From contig JAXMOK010000008.1 of the NCBI GenBank assembly GCA_034669965.1, positions 1 through 64,000 on the forward strand: DNA of 64,000 nucleotides. Direction: 5' to 3'. Under the pieces are notes generated by a model. That model saw only the letters and a program-made list of their open reading frames with translations, had not been told where the DNA came from and ran no database searches. Positions 16,333 to 25,869 of the stretch are shown here, piece by piece. The translations under genes were made by a program, and so were the position numbers. The DNA comes from HXMU1420-13 sp034669965. Its GTDB lineage: Bacteria > Bacteroidota > Rhodothermia > Balneolales > Balneolaceae. How positions within the stretch are numbered: the stretch's first letter is position 1; the number at the start of each line of letters is the position of its first letter.

Positions 16333-18498
16333 TCAGTTCAATTGTTTGATATGGGTTACTAAGTTTAGCCGATTTTGTCTTTCCTTTTCTTTCAAGTTAG
16401 GTTCCACGATATAGACTTTCCCTAAATTGATTTTCGAATCATTCAAAAGTTGACTTCTTAGGTTTTCATTTTTATAGAAATCCTTACTCATGATGATACT
16501 TTGTGTATACACTTGGCTTACCGTTTTACAGAATCCAAGAGTATAATCTTCTCCGAATGAAGACATAGGAGCATCTGCAATTAATGTATATAAATATGTA
16601 TCCCTTGTACTTTTTCTTGCAGAAATTATGGCCATGATTGTCGCGAGTTTTATAAGAAGTGTATTCCCGGTATTTAATTGTGCTAGTGGGTTACCTTCAT
16701 TGTCTACTAACTCGGGAGTATAATTTCCGTGGTATTCAGATAATCTAATTATACCCCTTGCAGAAAGATTATCTTTTGTCATATCCAGATAATGCTTATT
16801 TGCCTCAGACTCAAGTTGACTGATTAGCTCCTTAAAAACTCTTTTCCTTGTTGATTTAGCAGCTTCATTAAGATGAGTAGCTAACTGAAATTTCTTTAGA
16901 ATTTTATCCGGCAAATCTTCTACTACAAGTTTGGCATACTTATCTTCTAATCTCTTTATGTCTTTTTCAATAATTCCTATCTGATGCTCTAAAGAACCTA
17001 TATCTGCACTATATTTACTTGATAATTTTTGATTAGCTAATACTTCATTTGTAATGCGTTTAGAATCTGCTGCACTTATTGAAGACTCTGATATATAATT
17101 TTCAAGTTGAGCTTCAATATCTCCAAAGGACTTCTTTAGAACTTCTTTTTCACTAAAAAACTTATCAATTTCTTTCCAAGACTCACTTATATCCTGATCA
17201 ATTTCTTTAATTTTTCCCTCTTGTTGTAAGCCTGTTCTATAAAGATTTTCAAATTCTGAAGAAAAGTTAAATCTCCTACTTTCACCAGCCTCTAAACTTT
17301 TTAGCGTCTCATCTGACTTTTCCAATAAGGACTTAATAGCCTTATATGCGGCAGAACCTTTTGGTGCCTCTCTATCACATACTAAACATTTTTCCTGCTC
17401 CAACATCTTATTCACATGGACAGGTTCTGGCACATTTTCAGGGAGTCTAGTCTGAAGTTTCTTTTGAAAGGACTTTTCTTCTTGAATCTTATTTCTCAAC
17501 TCTAATTTGGCATCGTCATACGTGGCTTTTTTTTCTTCGAAAGCCTTGAAGAGGCCTTCGGTTCCTTTCAGTATCCAACCTCTTGTAAAGATCTTTTTAT
17601 GTAAAGATTGTTGAGCTTCTCTGAGTTTAATTACAGTCGAATTAAATTTACTCTCTAAATCTAACCGTTTTTCATCTAGTTCTTTAATTTTTTGTGCTAT
17701 ATCAAGCTTTGAGACTAGGTCTTCTGCTTTTCCACTTGCATCAAGATGTCCTTCCTTTGCTTTCTTCAAATCCAATTTAAAATCATACAATTGTGATTTT
17801 TTTCTATTTATCTCTTTTTCTAACTCATCGCTTTTTTCTTTATCTGTACTTAGAGACCGTTGTTTCTTTTTTAATTCTTTATCTACTGAATTAAAAAGAC
17901 TTTCAGAAACAGATGCTATTTCATCATACTTTGAAATGTCTGAAAGTACATTGATCGCATTTGTTAACGTTTCAGAGTTTCGAAAATCTACTATATTGTT
18001 GATTTGCTCACCTTGAAACCACATGTAAGGTTTAATATTATTCGGAAGAATCCTCTTTTTGATTCGTGCAATTTCATCTTCATCATCTACAATTTGTGCA
18101 GAAAGAATTGCGGTTTTCTTTGTGACTTTTTCATTACTTGAAGGGCTATAAATAATCTTATCATCCCTTTTATTTCCCATTAATTTACGTTCCAAAGTGT
18201 ATGTATACTCTTTCCTATTGTCATAGAAAGTAAGCTGAACAGAACATTCAATTGGCCCATCATCAGCATCATGCTCGGCTTTGTCAGATACTATATCTCT
18301 TCCAAGTTGTTGCGTTGTTTTTTCTTCTCCGTTACTGTCAAAGCATTTGTCATACATGACCCAGTATATGCCATCATAAATCTTTGATTTTCCGTAGCCA
18401 TTGTCACCAATTATCACATTTAATCCTTCAGAAAATTCGAATAAATTTTCCCCAGAATAACACATAAAATTTCTAAGGCTCACACTTTTTAATATCAT
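16333..18498 (-). CDS. Rad50/SbcC/DndD-like coiled-coil ATPase with zinc hook
   Basis: The 721-aa protein starts ILKSVSLRNFMCYSG and has Walker A GDNGYGKS (31-38). A long coiled coil runs from about 195 to 545 and is broken by CLVC (Cys371/Cys374), the zinc-hook motif of Rad50-type proteins. The C-terminal lobe holds an ABC-signature-like region (LNTGNTLLIKLATIM) and Walker B LIADAPMSSFGE. The segment PYMWFQGEQI (about 157-166) resembles the FFFDGE motif after lobe 1 in DndD. DndD is the SMC-like ATPase of phosphorothioation; Rad50/SbcC tether and process DNA ends. It overlaps the 72-aa gene by ATGA. Which of the two roles it has cannot be settled here. Confidence 0.82.
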   Translation of the reverse strand: MILKSVSLRNFMCYSGENLFEFSEGLNVIIGDNGYGKSKIYDGIYWVMYDKCFDSNGEEKTTQQLGRDIVSDKAEHDADDGPIECSVQLTFYDNRKEYTYTLERKLMGNKRDDKIIYSPSSNEKVTKKTAILSAQIVDDEDEIARIKKRILPNNIKPYMWFQGEQINNIVDFRNSETLTNAINVLSDISKYDEIASVSESLFNSVDKELKKKQRSLSTDKEKSDELEKEINRKKSQLYDFKLDLKKAKEGHLDASGKAEDLVSKLDIAQKIKELDEKRLDLESKFNSTVIKLREAQQSLHKKIFTRGWILKGTEGLFKAFEEKKATYDDAKLELRNKIQEEKSFQKKLQTRLPENVPEPVHVNKMLEQEKCLVCDREAPKGSAAYKAIKSLLEKSDETLKSLEAGESRRFNFSSEFENLYRTGLQQEGKIKEIDQDISESWKEIDKFFSEKEVLKKSFGDIEAQLENYISESSISAADSKRITNEVLANQKLSSKYSADIGSLEHQIGIIEKDIKRLEDKYAKLVVEDLPDKILKKFQLATHLNEAAKSTRKRVFKELISQLESEANKHYLDMTKDNLSARGIIRLSEYHGNYTPELVDNEGNPLAQLNTGNTLLIKLATIMAIISARKSTRDTYLYTLIADAPMSSFGEDYTLGFCKTVSQVYTQSIIMSKDFYKNENLRSQLLNDSKINLGKVYIVEPNLKEKERQNRLNLVTHIKQLN

Positions 18499-18713
18499 AA
18501 CGAATTATCCAAGTATTGATTAACCAATCGCACCGTTGTTCGATCACCGGTATTTTTTGCTGTTTCTCTAATTATTATCTTTAAAGACTCAACTATTGGA
18601 ATTTTTCGCTTATCATTCCAATCAAAGTTTTCTACTTCTTCTTTTGAAACGTAATCATTGTCAATTAATACAGGATCTATAAGGTAAATTTTTAAAAGTT
18701 CTTCGTTAGTCAT
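18495..18713 (-). CDS. Small 72-aa protein between helicase and zinc-hook ATPase genes
   Basis: Not recognised. The protein is acidic at the N-terminus, with a helical C-terminal half (RKIPIVESLKIIIRETAKNT, then RTTVRLVNQYLDNS). It overlaps the helicase gene by 8 bp and the ATPase gene by 4 bp, so it is surely translated as part of this operon. Small middle components with this placement are common in three-component ATPase defence systems, often bridging the SMC-like ATPase and an effector. That comparison is positional. Confidence 0.6.
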   Translation of the reverse strand: MTNEELLKIYLIDPVLIDNDYVSKEEVENFDWNDKRKIPIVESLKIIIRETAKNTGDRTTVRLVNQYLDNSL

Positions 18714-20940
18714 CTTTCAAGTCGTTATAAATTGAATATATATCAATGTCATAATGTGCACAAGTATCTGAAAATACTTGGAAACTATGTAATGGATTTT
18801 TAGCAAGAGATGCAAAATACATTACACGCTGTAGTTCTCCTTTTACTAAATTTGTTTCTACTTGGAATTCATCTCGGTTCTCACTTTTAACCAATGGAAT
18901 TACAACTAAATCATGAACAGTTGCAGAAGTTTTATCTTCATGCTTTCGAAGTACTCGTCCTCTTCTTTGTATAAACTGTCTTGGGTTTCCAGTACTAGAA
19001 CAAAAAATTGCATGTTGTGCTCTTGGTATATCAACACCTTCATCCAAGCATTTCATCGAGGTTAGTATATGAATATCGCCCCGGCTAAATTGATCTAGAA
19101 TTCGTTTTCGGTCTTTCATTCCCCCAACTATTTTATTTATTAATATTGAATCGTCAATCTGTGCTACTCCAGTTATATACTCATCAATGATTCTTGCCTC
19201 TTCATTACTTTCAGCATTTGTTTCACTTATTTCATAATTCTTCCCCTCAGGGACATAGATGAATGTGTATTTCAAATTCCCTTCAGCTTTAAACCGATCT
19301 ATTAAAATTTCAATAGTCTTCGGAAGTTTATTTGATGCTTTATGAATAACCCTCTTTCTTTGAAGTAATAGTTTTTCAAGACGAGAATTTTTCTTTATTG
19401 AGGGTTCAATAAAGTATTGGCGGGTTATTTGTTTCGTTAGATCAATATATTTCTCTAACTCCTCACTAGTTAATCGTACAATATGTGGGTAATAATCATA
19501 TTGAGTGAGTACTCGATTTGAAATTGCCTTTTCCATTGAATAACTAACAATGTATGGCTCCTCATCACTGAAGAATTCCTCCATTAATTCTGTTCCCTCA
19601 GGGTCATAAATTCTTTTTGGCGTTGCAGACAGCCCAATTCTTTTCGTAAGTGTAATACTGGGAAGCACGTTTAAAACAGAATTAGAACCCATATTGTGGG
19701 CTTCATCTGCAATCAATATGGTCTCTGGGGGTAAATTTTTTGTATGCTTCTGAAAAGAATCCTTAGAGAATGTAGCATAAGTACATATCGCGATAAAAGA
19801 GGTCGGATTTCTTTTGGCTGAGGTTAATTTTGTCATCAAGCGCCGCTTCCAATCCGCCTTCGATGATATCTTAATTACCTCGTTAAAATTAAATTTTAGG
19901 GCTTCCTCTTCCCATTGTTCAACCAGCGTTATAGTTGGAACAAGAATCAATGCTTGATAAATTTTATCGTGATTTTTCCTGTATTCTTCAAGGACACAGT
20001 TAAGTGACGTCAATGTCTTTCCAGTACCTGTAGCCATTGCAAATATTCCCGAGTAATCATTTGCAGCCCATTTTTCATACGCTTCAACTTGATAGTCAAA
20101 TGGTTTTTCATATGGAAAAGTTGGAAGCTTTAATTCTTCTCTAATCCATTTTTTAAAAAGATTACTCTGCTCACTAAATAGCTTACCTATTTCTAAACTT
20201 GACTTATTAATTGCATCATGAAGATTCAACTCATCCAGTACTAATTCTTCAAGGTCTTTATCTAAGCCTTTTTCAAATATGATAGATTCAATTTCTTCAA
20301 TTGCTAAATATTCGTGATTTGGATCGGTCTTTGAGAAAATATTTTCAATTTCTTCTTCTCCATTTCTAATCCTCAGTTGTTCTGCTTCTGCTCCCCAGGA
20401 CCGTTTAATTTCTAAACTTTCACCATTATCAATTAAACCACTATAGGTAAAATTACAACTACCACTAAAGAAAACTTTGTCTACACCATCGTCAAATAAT
20501 CCTTCTTTATAATGCGATAATTTGTTGGGTTTTCTTTTAACGGGTTGAATAACTAGCCTGCCATTATTAAGTAAGTATCTTAAACAATTAAAAAAATGCT
20601 CCTCGCCTTTAGATAAAATCTTTTCTAACTCTTCTACATCATTGTTAACTATTGAGTCTATATAGGTATAATCGACTCCCTCTTCATTTATTTCAGTATT
20701 TAGTAACGAAGTATCTTTATCAGATAAATAATGATTTGTAATAATTCTCATTTCACCACCATTATAAATGAATTGAGAAAAACCAATAGAGAGTACACGA
20801 ATAGCGTTTGAGCTAAAATACCCAAGTCTTAAATCAAACTTTTTGCTATTCCTTAAACAGTTTAAATAAAACTCTATTGGCTTATGCTCTCGATCAGATG
20901 CATAACATAAGTCACTCGTAAAAGTTATATCCCGAAGCAT
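18706..20940 (-). CDS. PLD-family nuclease fused to SF2 (DEAD/DEAH) helicase
   Basis: The 744-aa protein has an N-terminal phospholipase-D-type domain with one HKD motif (His143, Lys145, Asp150) followed by the usual GSxN (Gly160, Ser161, Asn163). A superfamily-2 helicase follows: Walker A ATGTGKT (303-309), DEAH (412-415), RIGLSATPKRI, and C-terminal motifs TSMKCLDEGVDIP and QRRGRVLR. A single HKD half means it likely dimerises to form a nuclease site, as in BfiI-like enzymes. The fusion resembles restriction-type helicase-nucleases. It leads a four-gene minus operon and probably unwinds and cuts foreign DNA with the zinc-hook ATPase. The start ATG at 20940 follows an AT-rich leader. Confidence 0.88.
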   Translation of the reverse strand: MLRDITFTSDLCYASDREHKPIEFYLNCLRNSKKFDLRLGYFSSNAIRVLSIGFSQFIYNGGEMRIITNHYLSDKDTSLLNTEINEEGVDYTYIDSIVNNDVEELEKILSKGEEHFFNCLRYLLNNGRLVIQPVKRKPNKLSHYKEGLFDDGVDKVFFSGSCNFTYSGLIDNGESLEIKRSWGAEAEQLRIRNGEEEIENIFSKTDPNHEYLAIEEIESIIFEKGLDKDLEELVLDELNLHDAINKSSLEIGKLFSEQSNLFKKWIREELKLPTFPYEKPFDYQVEAYEKWAANDYSGIFAMATGTGKTLTSLNCVLEEYRKNHDKIYQALILVPTITLVEQWEEEALKFNFNEVIKISSKADWKRRLMTKLTSAKRNPTSFIAICTYATFSKDSFQKHTKNLPPETILIADEAHNMGSNSVLNVLPSITLTKRIGLSATPKRIYDPEGTELMEEFFSDEEPYIVSYSMEKAISNRVLTQYDYYPHIVRLTSEELEKYIDLTKQITRQYFIEPSIKKNSRLEKLLLQRKRVIHKASNKLPKTIEILIDRFKAEGNLKYTFIYVPEGKNYEISETNAESNEEARIIDEYITGVAQIDDSILINKIVGGMKDRKRILDQFSRGDIHILTSMKCLDEGVDIPRAQHAIFCSSTGNPRQFIQRRGRVLRKHEDKTSATVHDLVVIPLVKSENRDEFQVETNLVKGELQRVMYFASLAKNPLHSFQVFSDTCAHYDIDIYSIYNDLKDD

Positions 20941-21364
20941 AAGTTTTATTATTTGCCCCTAAATGTAGAACACACAGATAGTTAATTTAGTAAATGAATG
21001 TAAATTTTTACTCAGCGTTTAATCTTCACTCGAAATTTTTAAAGTACCTCATAAAATAACTTAGCCTTCTCCCGATTCCGGCCATGATTCCATTTTTAGA
21101 CTGTCGCCTATTGTTTCTTCGAAGCCATTGACAATCTTATCAACAACTTATAGTTTTACTGTGCATCAAGAAACCTGCTGAATACAGCAGGTTACCAACC
21201 GACCTAAACATTTATACTCGGGCACGGTGGTTCAGGGATGTGGGATCATTCGTTATGTTTGATTCAAAAGTTCGGGTAGAATACCGTAGAGTAGGCTCGC
21301 TTTTCCCCATATTCTATTGGCTTGGTGTAACAATAATTAAGCATCCATTAACCCATTGTTACCC
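20941..21364. other. Spacer between the island and the orphan gene, with one hairpin
   Basis: No gene is supported. AACCTGCTG (21172-21180) and CAGCAGGTT (21185-21193) form a perfect 9-bp stem with a 4-nt loop, but no T-run follows on either strand. The left part (20941-21050) must contain the helicase-operon promoter; TACATTTA on the minus strand (around 20960-20968) is near the Bacteroidota -7 consensus TAnnTTTG. The rest could be decayed sequence at the island border. Confidence 0.45.
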
Positions 21365-21841
21365 ATGAAAAACTTCAATAAAAAATCTCTCGTAGAGGGC
21401 ATTACTTATACTCATCAGCAGAACCGGCTATTTCGCGAAAGTGTGATCCGAGACCTGTGCTACAATTATGGCTTTCTTAAGAACATCGTAATTCAACTTC
21501 GGGAAGTAAGTAATGGCATTATGATTTGTGATCTATCATATCATCCCAAAAAAACAGTGTACAAAAATGAAATCGAATATATAATTCGAGGATTGTTCAG
21601 AGATATACACGCGCCTAACTTCTGGGAGATTAAACTCCTGTATCTTATTCATTTCCACTCTACCGGCGAAGGAGGTTATGTAGGCATGTGTGGGAATATC
21701 ATCTACGAGAAAGACGATTACGACCCTAGTACCTACCCCGATGATCCCGGCTTTGAGCGACACCGAATCTTCGATCAGCTATTTACCACTCATGAGCTTT
21801 TTGAGGTGCTGGACAAAGGCTACGGATCTTGGCGAAATTGA
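21365..21841 (+). CDS. Uncharacterised 158-aa protein
   Basis: Not recognised. The ATG at 21365 is preferred to an in-frame TTG at 21356. The protein has an N-terminal basic helical part (NKKSLVEGITYTHQQNRLFR), a strand-rich middle (ICDLSYHPKK, FWEIKLLYLIHFHS) and an acidic loop (EKDDYDPSTYPDDPGFERHR). There is no signal peptide or membrane segment. It is alone between the island edge and the repeat cluster. Base composition is closer to the core genes than to the island. Function unknown. Confidence 0.55.
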   Translation: MKNFNKKSLVEGITYTHQQNRLFRESVIRDLCYNYGFLKNIVIQLREVSNGIMICDLSYHPKKTVYKNEIEYIIRGLFRDIHAPNFWEIKLLYLIHFHSTGEGGYVGMCGNIIYEKDDYDPSTYPDDPGFERHRIFDQLFTTHELFEVLDKGYGSWRN

Positions 21842-21911
21842 GGGAAGTGGATTTATTTGTCATCCAGAGCGAAAGCGATGGATCTGAACGGGTGACGGGA
21901 TAGTAGGAGGA

Positions 21912-22180
21912 GGAATTACGAATCACGAATAAAGACTTACGAAGTACGAGGTGTGGCTAGTATCAAAAAACAGCATTAGAATTGTTGGCGGAAATAGTGA
22001 GTCGCTACCAGAAACGTTCCGCTTGCGGAGAATAATTCCACACCGGCCGGGAATCTGTAAAATGAATAGATTGAACATGGACCATTGGAATTATTCAGCA
22101 ATGGAAGCACGAACCCGCCAAGAATTCGCAGCTTGACCTTTTCGTACTTTTGGGTCAAGCCAAAAGTACCAAGGAATCAC
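21912..22180. repeat. Long intergenic repeat A, copy 1
   Basis: The element begins GAATTACGAATCACGAATAA, has the core CAGCATTAGAATTGTTGGCG, a small CCGC-TT-GCGG hairpin, the phrase CATGGACCATTGGAATT, and ends in a perfect 10-bp hairpin (GTACTTTTGG at 22144-22153, CCAAAAGTAC at 22160-22169). Close copies are at 22321, 22850, 25870, 26398 and 28539. Open frames in it are broken differently in each copy, so I treat it as non-coding. Confidence 0.85.
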
Positions 22181-22320
22181 ACGGATGTTGCTTTAACGAA
22201 TGGAAATAGAAGCAGGAGCCTGCCTTTGCCGGCAGGCAGGCTTCCGGTATGCGTTCCGCAGGAGACCTACGGAACGAGGGAAAAACCGGCCTCAGAGTTG
22301 CGATGGAGTGGCTGGCGGGT

Positions 22321-22847
22321 GAATTACGATTCACGAATAAAGATTTACGAAGTACGAAGTGTGGGCAGGATCAAAAACAGCATTAGAATTGTTGGCGGAA
22401 ACAGTGAGTCGCTACCAGAAGCATTCCGCTTGCGGAGGATAATTCCACACCGGCCGGGAACCTATAAAATGCATAGACAGAACATGGACCATTGGAATTA
22501 TTCAGCAATGGGAGCACGAACCCGCCAAGAATTCGCAGCTTGATCTTTTCGTACTTTTGGATCAAGCCAAAAGTACAAAGGAAACACAAACTAGCTACTT
22601 TAACAGCTTCGATTCTGCCTTTAGATCTCTCACTCCGTTCGAGATTACAAACCAAGAAAACACCTCATCTGTCTTCTCCTGAAGGAGAAGGACTTTTTAA
22701 CTATTCAAAAGCCAAATCAACGAGCTCCCTCTCCTATTGTAGGAGAGGGTCGGGGTGAGGTAGGTTCAAGCAATTACTTTTGAGATTGCTGCGTCGATTG
22801 CATTCCAGATTTTTTATAATAAATCCATTCTCCTCGCAATGACCGCC
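22321..22847. repeat. Long intergenic repeat A, copy 2 with tail modules
   Basis: It has the same core as copy 1, then a tail of modules: a TAGATCTCTCACTCCGTTCGA palindromic block (near 22621), CTTCTCCTGAAGGAGAAG (22672-22690), CCTCTCCTATTGTAGGAGAG (22730-22748) and the CTCCTCGCAATGAC end. The 22181-22320 spacer holds GTTCCGCAGGAGACCTACGGAAC, an imperfect hairpin also found at 28857-28880. Confidence 0.85.
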
Positions 22848-22849
22848 AA

Positions 22850-23319
22850 AAACAGCATTAGAATTGTTGGCGGAAACAGTGAGTCGCTACCAGAAGCGTT
22901 CCGCTTGCGGAGAATAATTCCACACCGGCCGTGAACCTTTAAAATTCATCGATAGAACATGGACCATTGGAATTATTGAGCAATGATAGCACGAACCCGC
23001 CAGGAATTCGTAGCTTGACTTTTTGTGTACTTTTGGGTCAAGCCAAAAGTACAAAGGAAACACCGACTAGCTACTTTAACAGCTTCGATTCTGCCTTTAG
23101 ATCTCTCACTCCGTTCGAGATTACAAACCAAGAAAACACCTCATCTGTCTTCTCCTGAAGGAGAAGGACTTTTTAACTATTTAAAAGCCAAATCAACGAG
23201 CCCCCTCTCCTATTGTACGAGAGAGTCGGGGTGAGGTCGGTTCTTGCAATAGCTTTTGAGATTGCCGCGTCGATGATTACCTAGTCACGGTTTTCAATCG
23301 AGCCTCCTCGCAATGACGG
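22850..23319. repeat. Long intergenic repeat A, copy 3 with tail modules
   Basis: It has core, hairpin and tail modules in the same order as copy 2, joined almost directly to it, giving a tandem. The following 23320-23505 holds a broken copy of the tail (GATTGCCGCGTCGATTGC at 23432) and no gene. Confidence 0.82.
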
Positions 23320-23505
23320 CTATTATTCTAAATCCGGCCTTCGAGTTGCGAAGGAATAGCGAGCGGATGAATTACGATATACAACTATATTCGTTCGTCA
23401 TCGGTCGGTCGTCCTCCGTCATAAATTCTGAGATTGCCGCGTCGATTGCATTCCAGATTTTTATAATTAATCCATTCTCCTCGCAAATGGGATAAGGAAA
23501 CACAC

Positions 23506-25710
23506 TCATAACCGAAACGTATGCACATATTTGATCAGGATCGCACGATTTTCAGAAAGGGGTAAGTTTGGCTGAAATGCATCCGGGTTGTTATTAAACA
23601 CTTCGTTGTATACCAGATAAAAGTCATTGCCATCCACCGGATTATAGCGAAGTCGAAAGTTCAATGCACTGAGTTCATTTACGGTGTTCACTTGCGCAAT
23701 GGTGGAAATACTCCACATTACATTGAATGAAAGCGTAGTTTTAATTCGTGCTAAATGAGACTCAAATGTCTCCCCCATATCTTTGAATTCAATATTCGAA
23801 TATTGATAAAAGCCCTCGAACTGCAGGTATTTGGAGGCCACCAGCTCAGGCGCGAAGGTCAGGTTGATTAAATCTCCTCCATAAAAGTCACCAAATTGTG
23901 CGGAAAAATTGGCCAAAACTAAGCCTACCGGCGCCGTATCATAAGAAAGACTGATTTCTGTATTGTTGTATTCCCGGGCTAAAATTTCGATGTCGTCCGA
24001 CAAACTAAAGGCTTCAGGTACCCGGTCAATTTCCTGCTCTACTTCTAATCGCAAGGCGTTACCGCGATCCCATCCCAACGAGCCACCCAGCTCTAAAGAT
24101 CGTGTTTCCAGCTTATTGGTAGTATTGCTTACTGACGTTTCAGCTTCTAAACTGATATTTGCAGTTCTCAAATTTGATTCTTCTTTTAGAAACCAAGTGT
24201 AACCAAGTTCTCCGTTGTACTGGCGGAAATTAAAGCGACGTTCGAAGCCTAGCCCGGGCTTGTATGCTTTGCCCACACTCGAGTAACTCACGGTATAGCC
24301 CAAGCCACGCGCTTGGCGGTTTTCCCATTGTACAAACACTCTAGAACGGTCTTCTGCACTTAGCGTATTTGGGTCATCACTGTCTACCGATTGGGCCAGA
24401 TTTATTTTCAGAAAATCTTCACCGGTCACATTTATGATCCCGTCTAATCCATAGGCATAATTTTCATCACCTTCGGCATTAAATCTTGTAGTAAGCATTC
24501 CCCCCACATAGGATCGGTTATTAATTACATTTCGACGAAGCCGAAGCACCCCAAAATTTTCTGCAGCGATGTCATTTTTATTACGGGATTGGAGGTTTAT
24601 AAGTCCCACATCCCAATCACTAAACCGCCCTACCAGACGTACACCCCCTAACATGGGCACCAACTCACCTTCATTGATTCCTATGCGCCGGCTGTAAAAC
24701 AGATTATTATTGCCATCCGCTTTAAAGTCGAAGGTGCTGGCTCGTTCCAGAAAAAAGCGACGTTTTTCAGGAAAGAATAAAGAAAACCTGGATAGGTTAA
24801 CCGCTTGGTCATCGGCTTCAACCTGCGCAAAGTCGGTATTAATGGTAAAATCTGCATTCAGGTTATCACTAAAGGCATGCTGTACATCCAGACCGAGCTG
24901 AATGTCGTTATCGTACATCTTTTCGGGGTTGTCGTTTTCATCATATTCATGATGGTGACCAATACCGCCTAATAAATAAGGTGAGGTATACCACGGGCGC
25001 TTATTGTTGATTTGTTCAAATTCCGTGGTTTGAATCATCGAAGGTTTAGCAAAACTCCAAAAACCCCAGTCGGGAGGGATGGACGGATACACCTGCATTT
25101 CCCGTTTTCGGGCGATATAGCGATAAGCTCCCACACCCATTTGAACTTTTCCATCCTGAACCTGAAATCGAAGACTGCTAAAGGGGATCCTCATTTCTGC
25201 CTCCCAACCATTATTGGTTTTAGTTACTTTAGCATCCCAGTAACTGTTCCATGAAATATTCCAGGCGTCCCCCTGGGCATCATTTTTTAACGAAAAGTCT
25301 CCCCGGGCGCCGGTTGCAGTTACAGAAAACACCACTACATTTTCATTGTCATCATAAGGATCTAGTACTAAAGCGATGGCATCAGATTGTTCAGAAATGG
25401 CATCTCGCTGAAAAGAGATCTCCTGAATTTTGGAAGGATCAGAATCATAGCAAATCGCTCCTACATAAATATACTCATCATCATAAAAGATACGGATTTC
25501 AGTTTCTTCCGTGAGTACGCCCTCAAAGGTTGGCCAATGCATGGTTAATGGCAGAACAGGAACTTTAGCCCAGCCATCTTCGTCTACTTTACCATCCAGA
25601 TTGATGTCGAGTTCTAATCGTGTGGCTGTAGTGAGTTCGTAAGCCTCTTGAGCAGCCAGTTCTGCGTGCATGACTATTCCTAGAAATAGGATGATAAGTG
25701 CCAACCTCAT
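23506..25710 (-). CDS. CBM9-like + DUF5916 outer-membrane beta-barrel protein
   Basis: The 734-aa protein has a signal peptide (MRLALIILFLGIVMHAELAA). A carbohydrate-binding-module-9-like domain follows (about 30-225; LDGKVDEDGWAKVP, EIRIFYDDEYIYVGAICYD, DAIALVLDPYDDN). The rest is a long strand-rich DUF5916 region ending KYVHTFRL, as expected for an outer-membrane barrel. The family is widespread in Bacteroidota, and its ligand is not established; polysaccharide or peptide handling is often presumed. It is flanked on both sides by long repeat A copies, with no operon partner. The start ATG at 25710 is fixed by the signal peptide. Confidence 0.87.
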   Translation of the reverse strand: MRLALIILFLGIVMHAELAAQEAYELTTATRLELDINLDGKVDEDGWAKVPVLPLTMHWPTFEGVLTEETEIRIFYDDEYIYVGAICYDSDPSKIQEISFQRDAISEQSDAIALVLDPYDDNENVVVFSVTATGARGDFSLKNDAQGDAWNISWNSYWDAKVTKTNNGWEAEMRIPFSSLRFQVQDGKVQMGVGAYRYIARKREMQVYPSIPPDWGFWSFAKPSMIQTTEFEQINNKRPWYTSPYLLGGIGHHHEYDENDNPEKMYDNDIQLGLDVQHAFSDNLNADFTINTDFAQVEADDQAVNLSRFSLFFPEKRRFFLERASTFDFKADGNNNLFYSRRIGINEGELVPMLGGVRLVGRFSDWDVGLINLQSRNKNDIAAENFGVLRLRRNVINNRSYVGGMLTTRFNAEGDENYAYGLDGIINVTGEDFLKINLAQSVDSDDPNTLSAEDRSRVFVQWENRQARGLGYTVSYSSVGKAYKPGLGFERRFNFRQYNGELGYTWFLKEESNLRTANISLEAETSVSNTTNKLETRSLELGGSLGWDRGNALRLEVEQEIDRVPEAFSLSDDIEILAREYNNTEISLSYDTAPVGLVLANFSAQFGDFYGGDLINLTFAPELVASKYLQFEGFYQYSNIEFKDMGETFESHLARIKTTLSFNVMWSISTIAQVNTVNELSALNFRLRYNPVDGNDFYLVYNEVFNNNPDAFQPNLPLSENRAILIKYVHTFRL

Positions 25711-25869
25711 AGAACCCCTTTTAATTTAATTATTGATACAATGTATTTCTATAGAATCAATTCTCAAACTATGGAAGGATTATTTAATCAAGGTTTAAAT
25801 ACTAATAATTCCTGCTTGTAATGACCGTCTTTATTCGGCCTTATGGTTACGAAGGAATAGCAGCAGGAT

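Noticed and set aside
16333..18498. Standard SbcC of an SbcCD pair
   Set aside because: No SbcD/Mre11 gene is adjacent, and the protein is shorter than usual SbcC with a DndD-like FQGEQ segment.
22085..22758. Open frames of 88-152 codons in the repeat A copies
   Set aside because: They fall within non-coding repeats, shift frame between copies and carry hairpins in place of conserved domains.
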